Source: Thermoleophilaceae bacterium (GTDB lineage: Bacteria > Actinomycetota > Thermoleophilia > Solirubrobacterales > Thermoleophilaceae). Taken from it: DNA of 64,000 bases. The stretch is taken from NCBI GenBank assembly GCA_030447875.1, contig JAUJOA010000003.1, forward strand, positions 1 through 64,000. Reading direction: 5' to 3'. A program made the translations under genes and the position numbers. Shown piece by piece: positions 16,503-24,942 of this stretch (its first letter is position 1; the number at the start of each line of letters is the position of its first letter). A model generated the notes under the pieces. That model saw nothing but the letters and a program-made list of their open reading frames with translations, did not search any database and was not told where the DNA came from.

Positions 16503-17576
16503 ATGCCCTCGCCGCCGCAGCTCCACGACCTCGCGTGCGTGATCCATCTGCACTCGACCTACTCCGACGGCACGGGCAGCGTGCCCGAGATAGCGGCGGC
16601 CGCTCGGAAATCGGACGTGGACGTCGTGCTCCTCACCGATCACGACACACTGGAGGCCAAGTGGCGAGGCGAGGAGCGCTGGTACGGCTCCACTCTCGTG
16701 CTGGTCGGCGAGGAGGTCTCGCCGCCCCCGGGCAACCACTACCTAGCCTTTGACCTCGACCACGCGATCGACCACTCGGACCTCGCGCCGGCCGAGATCT
16801 GCGCCGCCGTGGCGGAGGCCGGCGGCTTCGGGTTCGCGGCGCATCCGTTCTCGCGCGGGTCGGAGCGATTCAAGCGGCACAGCGGCGGCATGCCGTGGGA
16901 CGACCTCGGCTGCGCGGGCCTCGCCGGCGTGGAGCTGTGGAGCTTCGTGACCGACACCGCCGAGTCGCTCGGCAGCATCCGCGAGGCGATCCGCTTCGTG
17001 GCGCGCCCGCAGTCGGTCATCGACCACCCTCCCGAGCGCAACATGTCGGAATGGGATCGGCTCTGCCGCAGCCGGCGCGTCGTGGCGATCGGCGGCCTCG
17101 ACGCGCACCAGTTCGGTCGACGTATCCGCGGGCGCGTGCCGCTCAGGCTGATGTCCTACGCGCGCTCCTTTCGCTACCTCCGCACCCACGTCCTCTGCGT
17201 GCGGCCGCCGACCGGCGACCTCTCGCAGGATCGGGACAGCGTCTACGCGGCACTGCGGGCGGGCCGCTGCTACCTGTCGATGGACTGCCTCGCGCCCGCG
17301 CGCGGGTTCTCGTTCTGGGCGGAGCGGGACGGCGACCGGCTGGCGATGGGCGATGAGGCCGCCGGACCCGTCGCGAGCGCATGGACCGTCCACGGAGCTC
17401 TGCCGCGACCGGCCGACCTGCGACTCCTGCGCGACGGCGTGCCGGTCCTGGAGCGATGGGGAGACGCGCTCGAGCTCCCCGCGGAGGAACCCGGCGTTTA
17501 CCGCCTCGAGGCACGGCTGCGGGCCGGCGGCCGCGAGCGGACCTGGATCGTGTCGAACCCGATCTACCTGCGCTGA
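16503..17576 (+). CDS. PHP-domain phosphoesterase-like protein
   Basis: 357 residues. Metal-site motifs of the PHP fold: HLHSTYSDGTGSV near residue 15, LTDHDTLEA near 45, a GEEVSPP strand near 72, AAHPFSRG near 115 and GGLDAHQFG near 200. PHP domains hydrolyse phosphoesters with two or three metal ions. The last ~100 residues form a beta-rich domain with unknown role. The next gene starts 4 bp downstream, so the two probably form one transcript. Substrate unknown. Confidence 0.8.
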   Translation: MPSPPQLHDLACVIHLHSTYSDGTGSVPEIAAAARKSDVDVVLLTDHDTLEAKWRGEERWYGSTLVLVGEEVSPPPGNHYLAFDLDHAIDHSDLAPAEICAAVAEAGGFGFAAHPFSRGSERFKRHSGGMPWDDLGCAGLAGVELWSFVTDTAESLGSIREAIRFVARPQSVIDHPPERNMSEWDRLCRSRRVVAIGGLDAHQFGRRIRGRVPLRLMSYARSFRYLRTHVLCVRPPTGDLSQDRDSVYAALRAGRCYLSMDCLAPARGFSFWAERDGDRLAMGDEAAGPVASAWTVHGALPRPADLRLLRDGVPVLERWGDALELPAEEPGVYRLEARLRAGGRERTWIVSNPIYLR

Positions 17577-17580
17577 GGCA

Positions 17581-18804
17581 TTGGCGAGCTCGACCGCAGG
17601 CCGCCCGACTTCCCCGGCCGAGACCCATCGCCGCTACGAGGGCGCGTTCTCGGCGCTCGACGCGCCGTTCGCGTTCGTCGACCTCGACGCGATGTGGGCC
17701 AACGCCGACGACCTGCTACGGCGCGCGGCCGGCAAGCCGATCCGCATCGCTAGCAAGTCGGTCCGCTGCCGTCCGCTGCTGCGCGCCATCCTCGATCGGC
17801 ATCCCGGCTTCCATGGACTCATGACGTTCACGCTCGGCGAGACGCTCTGGCTTGCGGAGGCGGGCTTCGACGACCTGCTGCTGGCCTACCCGACGGTCGA
17901 CCGCGCGAGCCTGGCGGCACTCGCGAAGCTCGAGCGCGAGCACCCGCCGGTCCTCATGGTCGACTCCGTCGCGCACCTCGACCTCATCGCCGCCGTCGCA
18001 AGCCCAGGTGGGGCTCCCTTCCGCGTGTGCATCGAGCTCGACGTGGGCTTCTGGCTCGCCGGCGGCCGGGTGAGGATCGGGCCCAAGCGATCCCCGATCC
18101 GCACCGCCGACCAGGCTGTAGCGCTCGCACAGGAGGTCGCGGCGCGTCCGGGCCTCGAGCTCGCCGGCCTGATGGCCTACGAGGGGCACATCGCGGGCCT
18201 CGCGGACCGCCCGCACGGCAGGCGGGTCCGCGGCGCGGTCATTCACGCGATGCAGCGGGCGTCCGGTCGAGAGATACGCGAGCGCCGAGCGCAGATCGTG
18301 GCGGCCGTCCGTGGCGTGGCGCCGCTCGAGTTCGTGAACGGCGGCGGCACGGGCAGCCTGCACGAGACGGCGCGAGAGGGCGCGGTCACGGAGGTGACCG
18401 CGGGGTCGGGCTTCTACGCGCCCGCTCTCTTCGACGACTACTCGGCGTTCTCGCTGCGCCCCGCCGCCATGTTCGCCGCCCCGGTGGTGAGAAAGCCGGG
18501 CGGAGGCGTAGCGACGGTGCTGGGCGCCGGGTATCCCGCCTCGGGGCCCGCCGACAAGGACCGGCTGCCAACGCCCCACCTTCCGCACGGCCTCCGGCTC
18601 GATCCGTTCGAGGGCGCCGGCGAGGTGCAGACGCCCGTGCGCGGCGAGGCCGCAAACGGGCTCCAGCCCGGAGATCGGGTCTACTTTCGCCACGCCAAGG
18701 CCGGCGAGCTCTGCGAGCGCTTCGACCGCCTCTACCTCCTCAGTGGCGGGGAGATCGTGGACGAGGTGCCGACCTACCGAGGCGAGGGCCGCTGCTTTCT
18801 CTAG
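17581..18804 (+). CDS. amino acid deaminase/aldolase (D-threonine aldolase-like, PLP)
   Basis: 407 residues from the TTG at 17581. N-terminal alanine-racemase-like TIM barrel: FVDLDAMWANADDLLRRAAG, with the PLP lysine in IASKSVRCRPLL at about residue 60. Then VCIELDVGFWLAGGRVRIG and FVNGGGTGSLHETAREG. The C-terminal domain carries the His/Asp zinc-type residues of D-threonine aldolases (HAKAGELCERFD). The reaction is retro-aldol cleavage or deamination of a D-hydroxyamino acid. The frame is open further upstream inside the PHP gene but without similarity, so the TTG 4 bp after the PHP stop is used. Converges with the FAD oxidase, 6 bp away. Confidence 0.8.
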   Translation: MASSTAGRPTSPAETHRRYEGAFSALDAPFAFVDLDAMWANADDLLRRAAGKPIRIASKSVRCRPLLRAILDRHPGFHGLMTFTLGETLWLAEAGFDDLLLAYPTVDRASLAALAKLEREHPPVLMVDSVAHLDLIAAVASPGGAPFRVCIELDVGFWLAGGRVRIGPKRSPIRTADQAVALAQEVAARPGLELAGLMAYEGHIAGLADRPHGRRVRGAVIHAMQRASGREIRERRAQIVAAVRGVAPLEFVNGGGTGSLHETAREGAVTEVTAGSGFYAPALFDDYSAFSLRPAAMFAAPVVRKPGGGVATVLGAGYPASGPADKDRLPTPHLPHGLRLDPFEGAGEVQTPVRGEAANGLQPGDRVYFRHAKAGELCERFDRLYLLSGGEIVDEVPTYRGEGRCFL

Positions 18805-18810
18805 TGGCTT

Positions 18811-20124
18811 CTATGCCGCGGCGCCGATCGGCCCGAGCACCCGATCGATGTAGTCGTTGCGAAAGAGGCCACGGGGATCGAGGCGCCGCCGCACCGACTG
18901 GAAGCGCTCCCACTCCGGATAGAGCTCGGTCAAGCCGGCCGCCGACTGGTAGTGGCGCTTGCCCCAGTGCGGCCGGCCTCCGTAGTCGCGCATGATCGCC
19001 TCGACGCCCCGGAAGTACGACTCGAACTCCATGCCGCGGAACATGTGCACCGCCACGTAGCAGGTGTCCCGTCCGTGCGATGGGCTGAGGTGCGAGTCGT
19101 CGGCCGCCACGAAGCGGACCTCGAGCGGGAAGCCGACCGGTAGACGGCGGCGCTCGACCATCTCGAGCACGCGCTCGACCGCGGCCGGCCCGGCGGCACG
19201 CGGGATCGCGTACTCCATCTCGGTGAAGCGCACGTCGCGCCGCGTCGCGTACACGCGGTGGCTGCGCTCGATCAGCTCGGACTCGCGCACCAGCCGCGAG
19301 ATCCCGCGGTTGATCGGCGGGACGAGCGCCGGCACCCGGCGGCCGACGCGACAGCACAGCTCGAGCAGGCGGTTCTCGAGAACGGTCTCCTCGATGTAGC
19401 GCCGGCGCGGGTTCTCGGGCTCCGGTGAGCGATCGCTGCGCTCGGTGGCCCGTGTGATCGCCGTCCGCGAGTATGGGAAGACGAAGAACTCGAAGTGGTC
19501 GTTGCCCTCCACGAGCGCGTCCAGCCCGGCGAGCGTCTCGTCGAGTGGCCGCGGTCGGTCGACGCGGTGAAGCGTGAAGATCGGAAGGCAGCGGAGGGTG
19601 ATGGAGGCGATCACGCCGAGCGCCCCAAGGCCTACGCGTGCCGCCCTCAGGAGCTCCCGGTCCGAGTCCTCAGAGACGTCTACGATCGAGCCGTCGGCCG
19701 CCACGAGCCGGAGAGCCGCCACCTGGGCCGAGAGGTTGCGAAAGCTCGCGCCGGTCCCGTGCGTGGCGGTGGAGACGGCGCCCGCGAGCGTCTGGGCGTC
19801 GATGTCTCCCTGGTTCTCGAGCGCGAGGCCGCGGACCGCGAGCTCCTTACCGAGCTCGTGCAGCGTGATCCCGGGCTGCACCTGGACGAGTCCCGTGGCG
19901 GGATCGGCGTCGAGCACCCGTGACATGCGCCGAAGCCGCAACATGTGACCGTCCGTGCAAGCGATATCGGTGAAGGAGTGCCCGGAGCCGACGACCCTGA
20001 GCGAGCCCCCGGCCTCCGACGCACGGCGCACGCACTCGATCAGCTCGGGCTCGCCGGCCGGCTCCTCGAGGATCGCGGGCGCGCACCGCTGGTCGCCGGC
20101 CCAGTTGCGCCAGAGGGTTCGCAT
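18811..20124 (-). CDS. FAD-linked sugar-lactone oxidase (D-arabinono-1,4-lactone oxidase family)
   Basis: 437 residues, VAO/PCMH flavoprotein with C-terminal ALO domain. FAD domain: RVVGSGHSFTDIACTDG near residue 45 and TLAGAVSTATHGTG near 112. C-terminal RPHWGKRHYQ carries the HWGK motif of aldonolactone oxidases and alditol oxidases. Such enzymes oxidise an aldonolactone or polyol, passing electrons to oxygen or another acceptor. The histidine of GHS could hold FAD covalently. Start ATG with a TATAAG box 7 nt upstream. It ends next to the PLP aldolase gene in convergent orientation. Confidence 0.85.
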   Translation of the reverse strand: MRTLWRNWAGDQRCAPAILEEPAGEPELIECVRRASEAGGSLRVVGSGHSFTDIACTDGHMLRLRRMSRVLDADPATGLVQVQPGITLHELGKELAVRGLALENQGDIDAQTLAGAVSTATHGTGASFRNLSAQVAALRLVAADGSIVDVSEDSDRELLRAARVGLGALGVIASITLRCLPIFTLHRVDRPRPLDETLAGLDALVEGNDHFEFFVFPYSRTAITRATERSDRSPEPENPRRRYIEETVLENRLLELCCRVGRRVPALVPPINRGISRLVRESELIERSHRVYATRRDVRFTEMEYAIPRAAGPAAVERVLEMVERRRLPVGFPLEVRFVAADDSHLSPSHGRDTCYVAVHMFRGMEFESYFRGVEAIMRDYGGRPHWGKRHYQSAAGLTELYPEWERFQSVRRRLDPRGLFRNDYIDRVLGPIGAAA

Positions 20125-20131
20125 CGGCGCC

Positions 20132-20137
20132 CTTATA
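20132..20137 (-). promoter_or_regulatory. -10 box, leaderless type
   Basis: TATAAG on the minus strand ends 7 nt before the ATG at 20124. One base off the TATAAT consensus. Confidence 0.5.
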
Positions 20138-20167
20138 CGCCCACGGCGCCGGCCGAGGGGCGTGCCG

Positions 20168-21181
20168 CTAGTTCGCGGCGGCCTCGGCGGCCTGCTCGAC
20201 CGCCTCGGCGTCCGGCGACCAGTGCGCCTCGGGGTCTGGCGGCGTGTCGCGCAGGTACCACTCGGCGTCGAGCGCCGCCTGGCAGCCGGTACCGGCTGCT
20301 GTCACGGCCTGGCGGTAGGTGTGGTCGACAAGGTCCCCGGCGGCGAACACCCCGGCCAAGCCCGTGCGGGTGGACCTGCCCTCGGTCATCACGTAGCCGT
20401 CGGCGTCGAGCTCGACCTGGCCCGCGACGATGCTCGAGTTGGGTTGGTGGCCGATGGCGATGAAGGCGCCGTCCACCTCGAGCTGCCGCTCCTCGCCACC
20501 GTCGGCATTGCGCAGGATGGCGCGAGCCAGCGAACCGCCGTCCTCTGCCTCGAAGCGATCGATGAGGTACGGCGTCATCAGCTCGATGTTCTTCTGATCA
20601 CGAGCGCGCTCCAGCATGATCTTCGATGCGCGGAACTCGTCGCGACGATGCACGATCCCCACGCTCTTCGCGAACTTCGACAGGAAGATCGCGTCCTCCA
20701 TGGCGGTGTCGCCGCCGCCGACCACGATCGTGGGCTTGTCCCGGAAGAACGCGGCGTCGCAGGTGGCGCAGTAGGACACCCCCCGAGCCGACAGCTCCTC
20801 CTCGCCCGGCACGCCGAGCTTCCTCGGCTCTGCGCCCATCGCGAGGATCACCGAGCGTGCCCGATGCTCGGTATCCCCCACCCACACCCGATGCACGCCG
20901 CCGTCCGTGGCCAGCTCCACCCGGGTGGCGTCCTCGCTGAGGAAGCGGGTCCCGAAGCGCTCCGCCTGATCGCGGAACCGCTGCATCATCTCCGGCCCCA
21001 TGATGCCCTCGGGGTAGCCGGGATAGTTCTCCACGTCGGTCGTCTGCTGGAGCAGCCCGCCCCATAGGAAGCCCTCGATGACCAGCGGCTTGAGATCGGC
21101 CCGGGATGTGTAGAGCGCGGCCGTATAGCCGGCGGGACCGCTGCCGATGATGATCACGTTCTCTGTGGTCGGTTCGCTCAC
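20168..21181 (-). CDS. trxB: thioredoxin-disulfide reductase
   Basis: 337 residues. FAD site IIIGSGPAGYTAALYTSRA at the N-terminus, redox-active CATC in SYCATCDAAFF at about residues 142-145, NADPH site VVGGGDTAMEDAIFLSKFA, and C-terminal GVFAAGDLVDHTYRQAVTAAGTG. It reduces thioredoxin with NADPH in the cytoplasm. GTG start behind GAGGAAGG. Preceded by the flippase gene, whose unusually AT-rich 3' end holds a possible promoter. The C-terminus has an Ala/Glu-rich tail of about 20 residues. Confidence 0.93.
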   Translation of the reverse strand: MSEPTTENVIIIGSGPAGYTAALYTSRADLKPLVIEGFLWGGLLQQTTDVENYPGYPEGIMGPEMMQRFRDQAERFGTRFLSEDATRVELATDGGVHRVWVGDTEHRARSVILAMGAEPRKLGVPGEEELSARGVSYCATCDAAFFRDKPTIVVGGGDTAMEDAIFLSKFAKSVGIVHRRDEFRASKIMLERARDQKNIELMTPYLIDRFEAEDGGSLARAILRNADGGEERQLEVDGAFIAIGHQPNSSIVAGQVELDADGYVMTEGRSTRTGLAGVFAAGDLVDHTYRQAVTAAGTGCQAALDAEWYLRDTPPDPEAHWSPDAEAVEQAAEAAAN

Positions 21182-21204
21182 TTCGCCTTCCTCGTTCGGT
21201 CCGC

Positions 21205-22377
21205 TCAGGTGGCCTCAGCGGTCACTTTACTTTTTATAGTATAGCTTTCCTCGTCCTTCTCCCGCTCCTCCTCCAGCCAGGCGGCCACCGTGCGGCGCAA
21301 CTGGAAGTAGGCGACGATTCCCGGCGGGATCGGGAGCCAGAAGGCCATCACCCGGTAGATGAGAACCGCCGGAAAGACGACGGCGCTGGCTACCCCGAAG
21401 AGCAGGAAAGCCGCGATCATCCCGGCGTCCACGGCTCCCGCGCCGCCGGCGGGCGACGGGATGAGGTTTGCCGCCATGCCCAGGAAGAAGCCCTGGACCA
21501 GGACGGCGAACGGCACATCGCCGCCGAACGCCTCGAAGCTGGCCCACAGAACGCCGATGTTCGCGCCCCAGAAGCCCACGGCGCCGGCGGTGGCGAGCGC
21601 CCCTCGCTTGGGATGGCGCATGTAGTCGATCGCTGTCCGGATCCCGGTCGCGACGGTGGCGGGCCCGGTAGCGAGCCGCGAGGCCAGGCGGGAGAACCGC
21701 GGGCGGCGGGCGCTTACCTTCTCCAGGCGTCGCTCCACGTCACGCGGGATCAGCGCGATCAGCCCGATCAGGACCAGCAGGACTCCCGCCACGGCCGCCG
21801 GCACGATCGTTCCCCCGAAGGGGTTTTCGCCGGGGAGCACACCGGTTCGAAGCAGCACGCCGAACACGAGGAGGGCGACGAGGTAGATCGAGTACATGAC
21901 CGCGAGGAAGGCGGTCATCCGGCAGGCCGCACGTCGCCGCTCCATTCCCGCCCTCCGAAGCGCCCAGTAGGTGAGGGCGATGCCGCCCGCCCCGGCCGCC
22001 GAGAAGATGCGGGTGGCGGCGAGCCCCGCCATCGTGATCTGGTATGAGGCGCGCGCGTCGAGGCGGCGCTGAAGCTCGTCGTTGCGCGTGCCGCCGAGAA
22101 TGCCGCGGAAGAGGGCGACGTACGCCCCGAAACTGGCGACCGCGAACGCCGCCGCGACCACCAGCCAGTACCACTTCGCGTCGCCGAAGCGCTCCAGCGC
22201 GTCGTCAAGGCCGACCACCTTCGGCAGGAGCACGTAGATCGCCACGATGATCAAGACCAGGACGATCAGTCCCGCGACGAGCCGCCTTCGATCGGGGAGT
22301 AGATCGAGGCCGCCGTCCTCCATCGCCCCGTTCTCCGCTTCGGGAACCGAGGGGGAGGAGCGACGGCCCACGCTCAT
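21205..22377 (-). CDS. lysylphosphatidylglycerol synthase TM region/flippase-like protein
   Basis: 390 residues, about eight membrane helices, with the typical blocks LFRGILGG, SYQITMAGLAATRIFSAAGAGGIALTYW and ANLIPSPAGGAGAVDAGMIAAF of the MprF-flippase/YbhN family (formerly UPF0104). These move lipids or act in polyisoprenoid-linked glycan export; no synthase domain is present. The open frame extends 5' to 23097 inside the PAP2 gene but without similarity. ATG at 22377 overlaps the PAP2 stop (ATGA). The last codons (SYTIKSK) are strikingly AT-rich. Confidence 0.82.
   Translation of the reverse strand: MSVGRRSSPSVPEAENGAMEDGGLDLLPDRRRLVAGLIVLVLIIVAIYVLLPKVVGLDDALERFGDAKWYWLVVAAAFAVASFGAYVALFRGILGGTRNDELQRRLDARASYQITMAGLAATRIFSAAGAGGIALTYWALRRAGMERRRAACRMTAFLAVMYSIYLVALLVFGVLLRTGVLPGENPFGGTIVPAAVAGVLLVLIGLIALIPRDVERRLEKVSARRPRFSRLASRLATGPATVATGIRTAIDYMRHPKRGALATAGAVGFWGANIGVLWASFEAFGGDVPFAVLVQGFFLGMAANLIPSPAGGAGAVDAGMIAAFLLFGVASAVVFPAVLIYRVMAFWLPIPPGIVAYFQLRRTVAAWLEEEREKDEESYTIKSKVTAEAT
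21238..21243 (-). promoter_or_regulatory. possible internal -10 box for trxB
   Basis: TATACT on the minus strand inside the 3' end of the flippase gene, followed directly by an A-rich run. It sits about 57 nt before the trxB GTG. No convincing -35 was seen. Confidence 0.35.
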
Positions 22378-23291
22378 CGCCCCGCCTGTAGCTCCAGGCG
22401 CCCGACCAGGGCCCCGACGGCTCGAAGGGCGGGCGCCGCGCGCGGCCCCAGCCGGTAGAGGCTCTCGCTGAGGGCGAGGCCGGCCGCCAGATCCACCACG
22501 TAGTGCTCGCCCAGGTAGACGAGGGCGAACCCGAGCGTGAGAGCGTAGGCCCAGGCGAGCGCGCCGGGGCCACGGCCCACGTCCCAGAGGAGGCGGGCTG
22601 AGGTCACGGAGGTGGCGAAGTGAAGTGAGGGCATTGCCGCGAAGGGATTGCCTCCGATCGAATCGTAGAGCGGATCCCAGAGGGGTCCCCAAACGCGCTC
22701 GCCGGCCTCGACCATGATTCGTCGAACTGGCGGCATCTCGCCGTTCTCGCCGGCCCACCAGGGCGGCGCCGTGGGCACCGCCCAATAGATGACGAGACCG
22801 AGATCGAAGGTGCCGGCCACCAGGCAGGCGGCGCGCGGAAAGCTCTCGCGATGGCGTAGCAGGACGTAGGCGACGGATCCGTGCGGAATGAAGTACCACA
22901 CCCAGTGCACGACGGACAGCGCCAGGTCGTGCGGGGCGACCTCGCCCTCGCGCGCGAGGATGCCCTGCAGGCGGCTGGTGGGCACGCTGCCGAACCCAAG
23001 CGCGGTATCGGCGACGATCGGGTAGCGGACCCTTAGCCGGCGCCTCAGCCGTTCGGGATCGTCGTTGGGCATCTGGTAGTGGGCGAAGTACGCCCACATC
23101 TGGAGCGCATACATCCCCGCGTCGCGACCGCGGGAGCGCTGGGTGGCCGCGGCGAGCGCGAACGGCGCCTGCCAGGCAAGCGCCGAGATGACGACCCGAG
23201 GAAGCCTCACTCGCAGCCGCACGATGGGGGCTGCCAGGCCGACCGCCACGGCGCCCACGGCGACGCCGCGGAGGATCGCGCTCTCCCGCAA
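22374..23291 (-). CDS. PAP2 superfamily membrane phosphatase/phosphotransferase
   Basis: 305 residues. The PAP2 signatures are present as MPSLHFATS (PSxH, about residue 220) and YLGEHYVVDLAAG (GxHYxxD-like, about 262). The preceding WYFIPHG segment and the overall layout resemble the Aur1/Ipt1-type inositol-phosphotransferase branch. About six membrane helices. It would dephosphorylate a lipid phosphate or transfer a phospho-headgroup. TTG start 5 bp after the MBL stop; the stop overlaps the flippase ATG, so MBL, PAP2 and flippase form one unit. Confidence 0.8.
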   Translation of the reverse strand: MRESAILRGVAVGAVAVGLAAPIVRLRVRLPRVVISALAWQAPFALAAATQRSRGRDAGMYALQMWAYFAHYQMPNDDPERLRRRLRVRYPIVADTALGFGSVPTSRLQGILAREGEVAPHDLALSVVHWVWYFIPHGSVAYVLLRHRESFPRAACLVAGTFDLGLVIYWAVPTAPPWWAGENGEMPPVRRIMVEAGERVWGPLWDPLYDSIGGNPFAAMPSLHFATSVTSARLLWDVGRGPGALAWAYALTLGFALVYLGEHYVVDLAAGLALSESLYRLGPRAAPALRAVGALVGRLELQAGR

Positions 23292-23296
23292 GTTGG

Positions 23297-23944
23297 CTAG
23301 CTCACCTTGTCCATGATCGTCACCTCGACGGGAGCCTTGGCGGCGAAGGCGCGCGCGTCCGCGTACGTCCCCAGGTGCTCGCCCCAGTGCATGGGTATCG
23401 CAACGCCCGGCTGGATCCGGCGCGCGGCCTCGGCCGCCTCACCGGCGGTCATGACGTACACGCCGCTCACCGGCAGCAGCGCGACGTCGACGCCGGCCAC
23501 CGAGTCCATCTCCGGGATCACGTCGGTATCGCCCGAGTGATAGAGGTGCTCGCCACGGACGTTCAGGTGATAGCCGAGGCCGCCGGCCTCGCGCGGGTGA
23601 AAGACATTGCCCGCACCGTCTCGCTTCGACGTGTTGTAGGCCGCCACGCCGGCGATCTCCACCCCGCGCGCAAGCTTCTGGTCGACCACCTCTCCCGGCG
23701 CCAGCGAGACGACGCGGCCTCCGGCCCGTTCCGCCACCGCGGGCGGGCCCACGAGCAAGGTGCGCTCGTGCGACAGGCGCTCGATCGTCAGCGGCGAGAA
23801 GTGGTCGTAGTGGCCGTGCGTGATCAGGATGAGGTCCGCTCGAGGCCCGTCGCCCACGCGATACGGGTCGATGTAGATCGTCGCGCCGCCCGCGGAGACG
23901 CGGAACCCTGAATGTCCCAGCCACTCCAGCGCGTCCAGCAGCAC
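23297..23944 (-). CDS. MBL-fold metal-dependent hydrolase (UlaG/YtnP-like)
   Basis: 215 residues. Begins with the typical LEWLGHSGFRV strand; metal site THGHYDHFSP (HxHxDH); later SGDTDVIPEM and the histidine in IPMHWGEH. Phosphodiesterase/lactonase-like hydrolase of unknown substrate, common in bacteria. The GTG at 23944 is preferred over the ATG at 23956: the TATGCT box then sits exactly 7 nt upstream and the N-terminus matches the family length. First gene of the MBL-PAP2-flippase unit. Confidence 0.8.
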   Translation of the reverse strand: MLLDALEWLGHSGFRVSAGGATIYIDPYRVGDGPRADLILITHGHYDHFSPLTIERLSHERTLLVGPPAVAERAGGRVVSLAPGEVVDQKLARGVEIAGVAAYNTSKRDGAGNVFHPREAGGLGYHLNVRGEHLYHSGDTDVIPEMDSVAGVDVALLPVSGVYVMTAGEAAEAARRIQPGVAIPMHWGEHLGTYADARAFAAKAPVEVTIMDKVS

Positions 23945-23951
23945 GGGCGCG

Positions 23952-23957
23952 AGCATA
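23952..23957 (-). promoter_or_regulatory. -10 box, leaderless type
   Basis: TATGCT on the minus strand ends 7 nt before the GTG at 23944; it overlaps the alternative ATG and decides the start. Confidence 0.5.
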
Positions 23958-23963
23958 CGGAGA

Positions 23964-24064
23964 GTTGACAGTTGACAGTTGACAGTTCAGCGTGCACCCG
24001 GCCGCGCTGAGTGGCCAGCCGCTCTCGAGCGCCACCATCCAACTGTCAGCTGTCAACTGTGAAC
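23964..24064. repeat. inverted pair of GTTGACA heptad repeats
   Basis: Three perfect tandem copies of GTTGACA plus GTT (23964-23987). About 53 bp further on, the same heptads appear in reverse complement with a few changes (24041-24064, AACTGTCAGCTGTCAACTGT then GAAC). The two arms match at about 22 of 24 positions and could form a long hairpin or cruciform. The ~101-bp unit looks like a small MITE-like or REP-like insertion between divergent genes. Its TTGACA cores equal the -35 consensus, but no -10 lies 16-18 bp away in either direction. Confidence 0.75.
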
Positions 24065-24082
24065 CCAACTGAGGAGACCCAC

Positions 24083-24877
24083 GTGTCCGACGACCTGGTG
24101 CTGTGGGAGCAACGTGACGGAGTGGGTCGCATCACCCTCAACCGTCCACAGACCTTGAACGCCTGGACCGCCGAGTTCGGCGCTCAGCTCCGTCGCGTGG
24201 TCACCGAGGAGGCCGCCGAGGCGTCGGTGCGGGCGGTGCTGGTGAGCGGCGCCGGTCGCGGGTTCTCATCGGGAGCCGATCTGCGCGCCGGCTTCGAGCA
24301 GCACCCGGAGGACGGGCTACCCGACGTGCGCAAGGAGCTCCACGAGATCTACCACCCGGTCATCGCGGGGATCCGAGCGCTCGAGAAGCCGGTGGTGGCG
24401 GCGGTCAACGGGCCTGCGGTGGGGATCGGCTGCTCGCTCGCCCTGGCCTGTGACCTCGTGCTCGCGGCCGAGTCGGCCTTCTTCGGACTGGCCTTCGTGA
24501 ACATCGGCCTGATGCCGGACGGAGGCTCCACGCTGTTCGTGCCCACGGCCGTCGGGAAGGCGAGGGCATTCGAGATGGCGTTCCTCGGCGAGCGGGTCCG
24601 GTCGGCGACGGCGCTCGAGTGGGGACTCGTCAACCGGATCCACCCCGACGACGTGCTGATGGATGAGGCGAACGCCCTGGCTGAGAAGCTGGCCGGCGGC
24701 CCGACGCGATCCTATGCGGGCTCGAAGCGCGCCCTCAACCAGATGCTCTATCCGGACCTCGAGGGACAGCTCGCGCTCGAGGCAGAGCTCCAGCATTCGC
24801 TCGCGCGCACGGACGACTTCATCGAGGGCGTGGGCGCGTTCGTCGAGAAGCGCGAGCCGTCGTTTCGAGGCGCCTGA
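24083..24877 (+). CDS. enoyl-CoA hydratase/isomerase family protein
   Basis: 264 residues from the GTG at 24083, which follows GAGGAG. Crotonase landmarks: VSGAGRGFSSGADLRAGF (first oxyanion strand), VNGPAVGIGCSLALACDLVLA, and FGLAFVNIGLMPDGGSTLFVPTAVG. The usual catalytic glutamates are not both evident (VNIGLMPDGGS), so it may be an isomerase- or 2-(1,2-epoxyphenylacetyl)-CoA-isomerase-like member (PaaG type). The frame extends upstream through the heptad repeat, but those codons are repeat-encoded and not part of the gene. Confidence 0.85.
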   Translation: MSDDLVLWEQRDGVGRITLNRPQTLNAWTAEFGAQLRRVVTEEAAEASVRAVLVSGAGRGFSSGADLRAGFEQHPEDGLPDVRKELHEIYHPVIAGIRALEKPVVAAVNGPAVGIGCSLALACDLVLAAESAFFGLAFVNIGLMPDGGSTLFVPTAVGKARAFEMAFLGERVRSATALEWGLVNRIHPDDVLMDEANALAEKLAGGPTRSYAGSKRALNQMLYPDLEGQLALEAELQHSLARTDDFIEGVGAFVEKREPSFRGA

Positions 24878-24942
24878 GCGCCCTCGGCACGCTCGTCCGT
24901 ACCCATGGCGTGCGACCCGCCGTGGACCGCCGACCCGTCGTT

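Noticed and set aside
23964..23990. Promoter with TTGACA -35 boxes
   Set aside because: No -10-like hexamer lies 16-18 bp from any of the TTGACA copies on either strand, and the flanking genes have better start signals of their own.
23964..24064. CRISPR array
   Set aside because: The repeat unit is only 7 bp, tandem without spacers, and inverted on the other side; no cas genes nearby.
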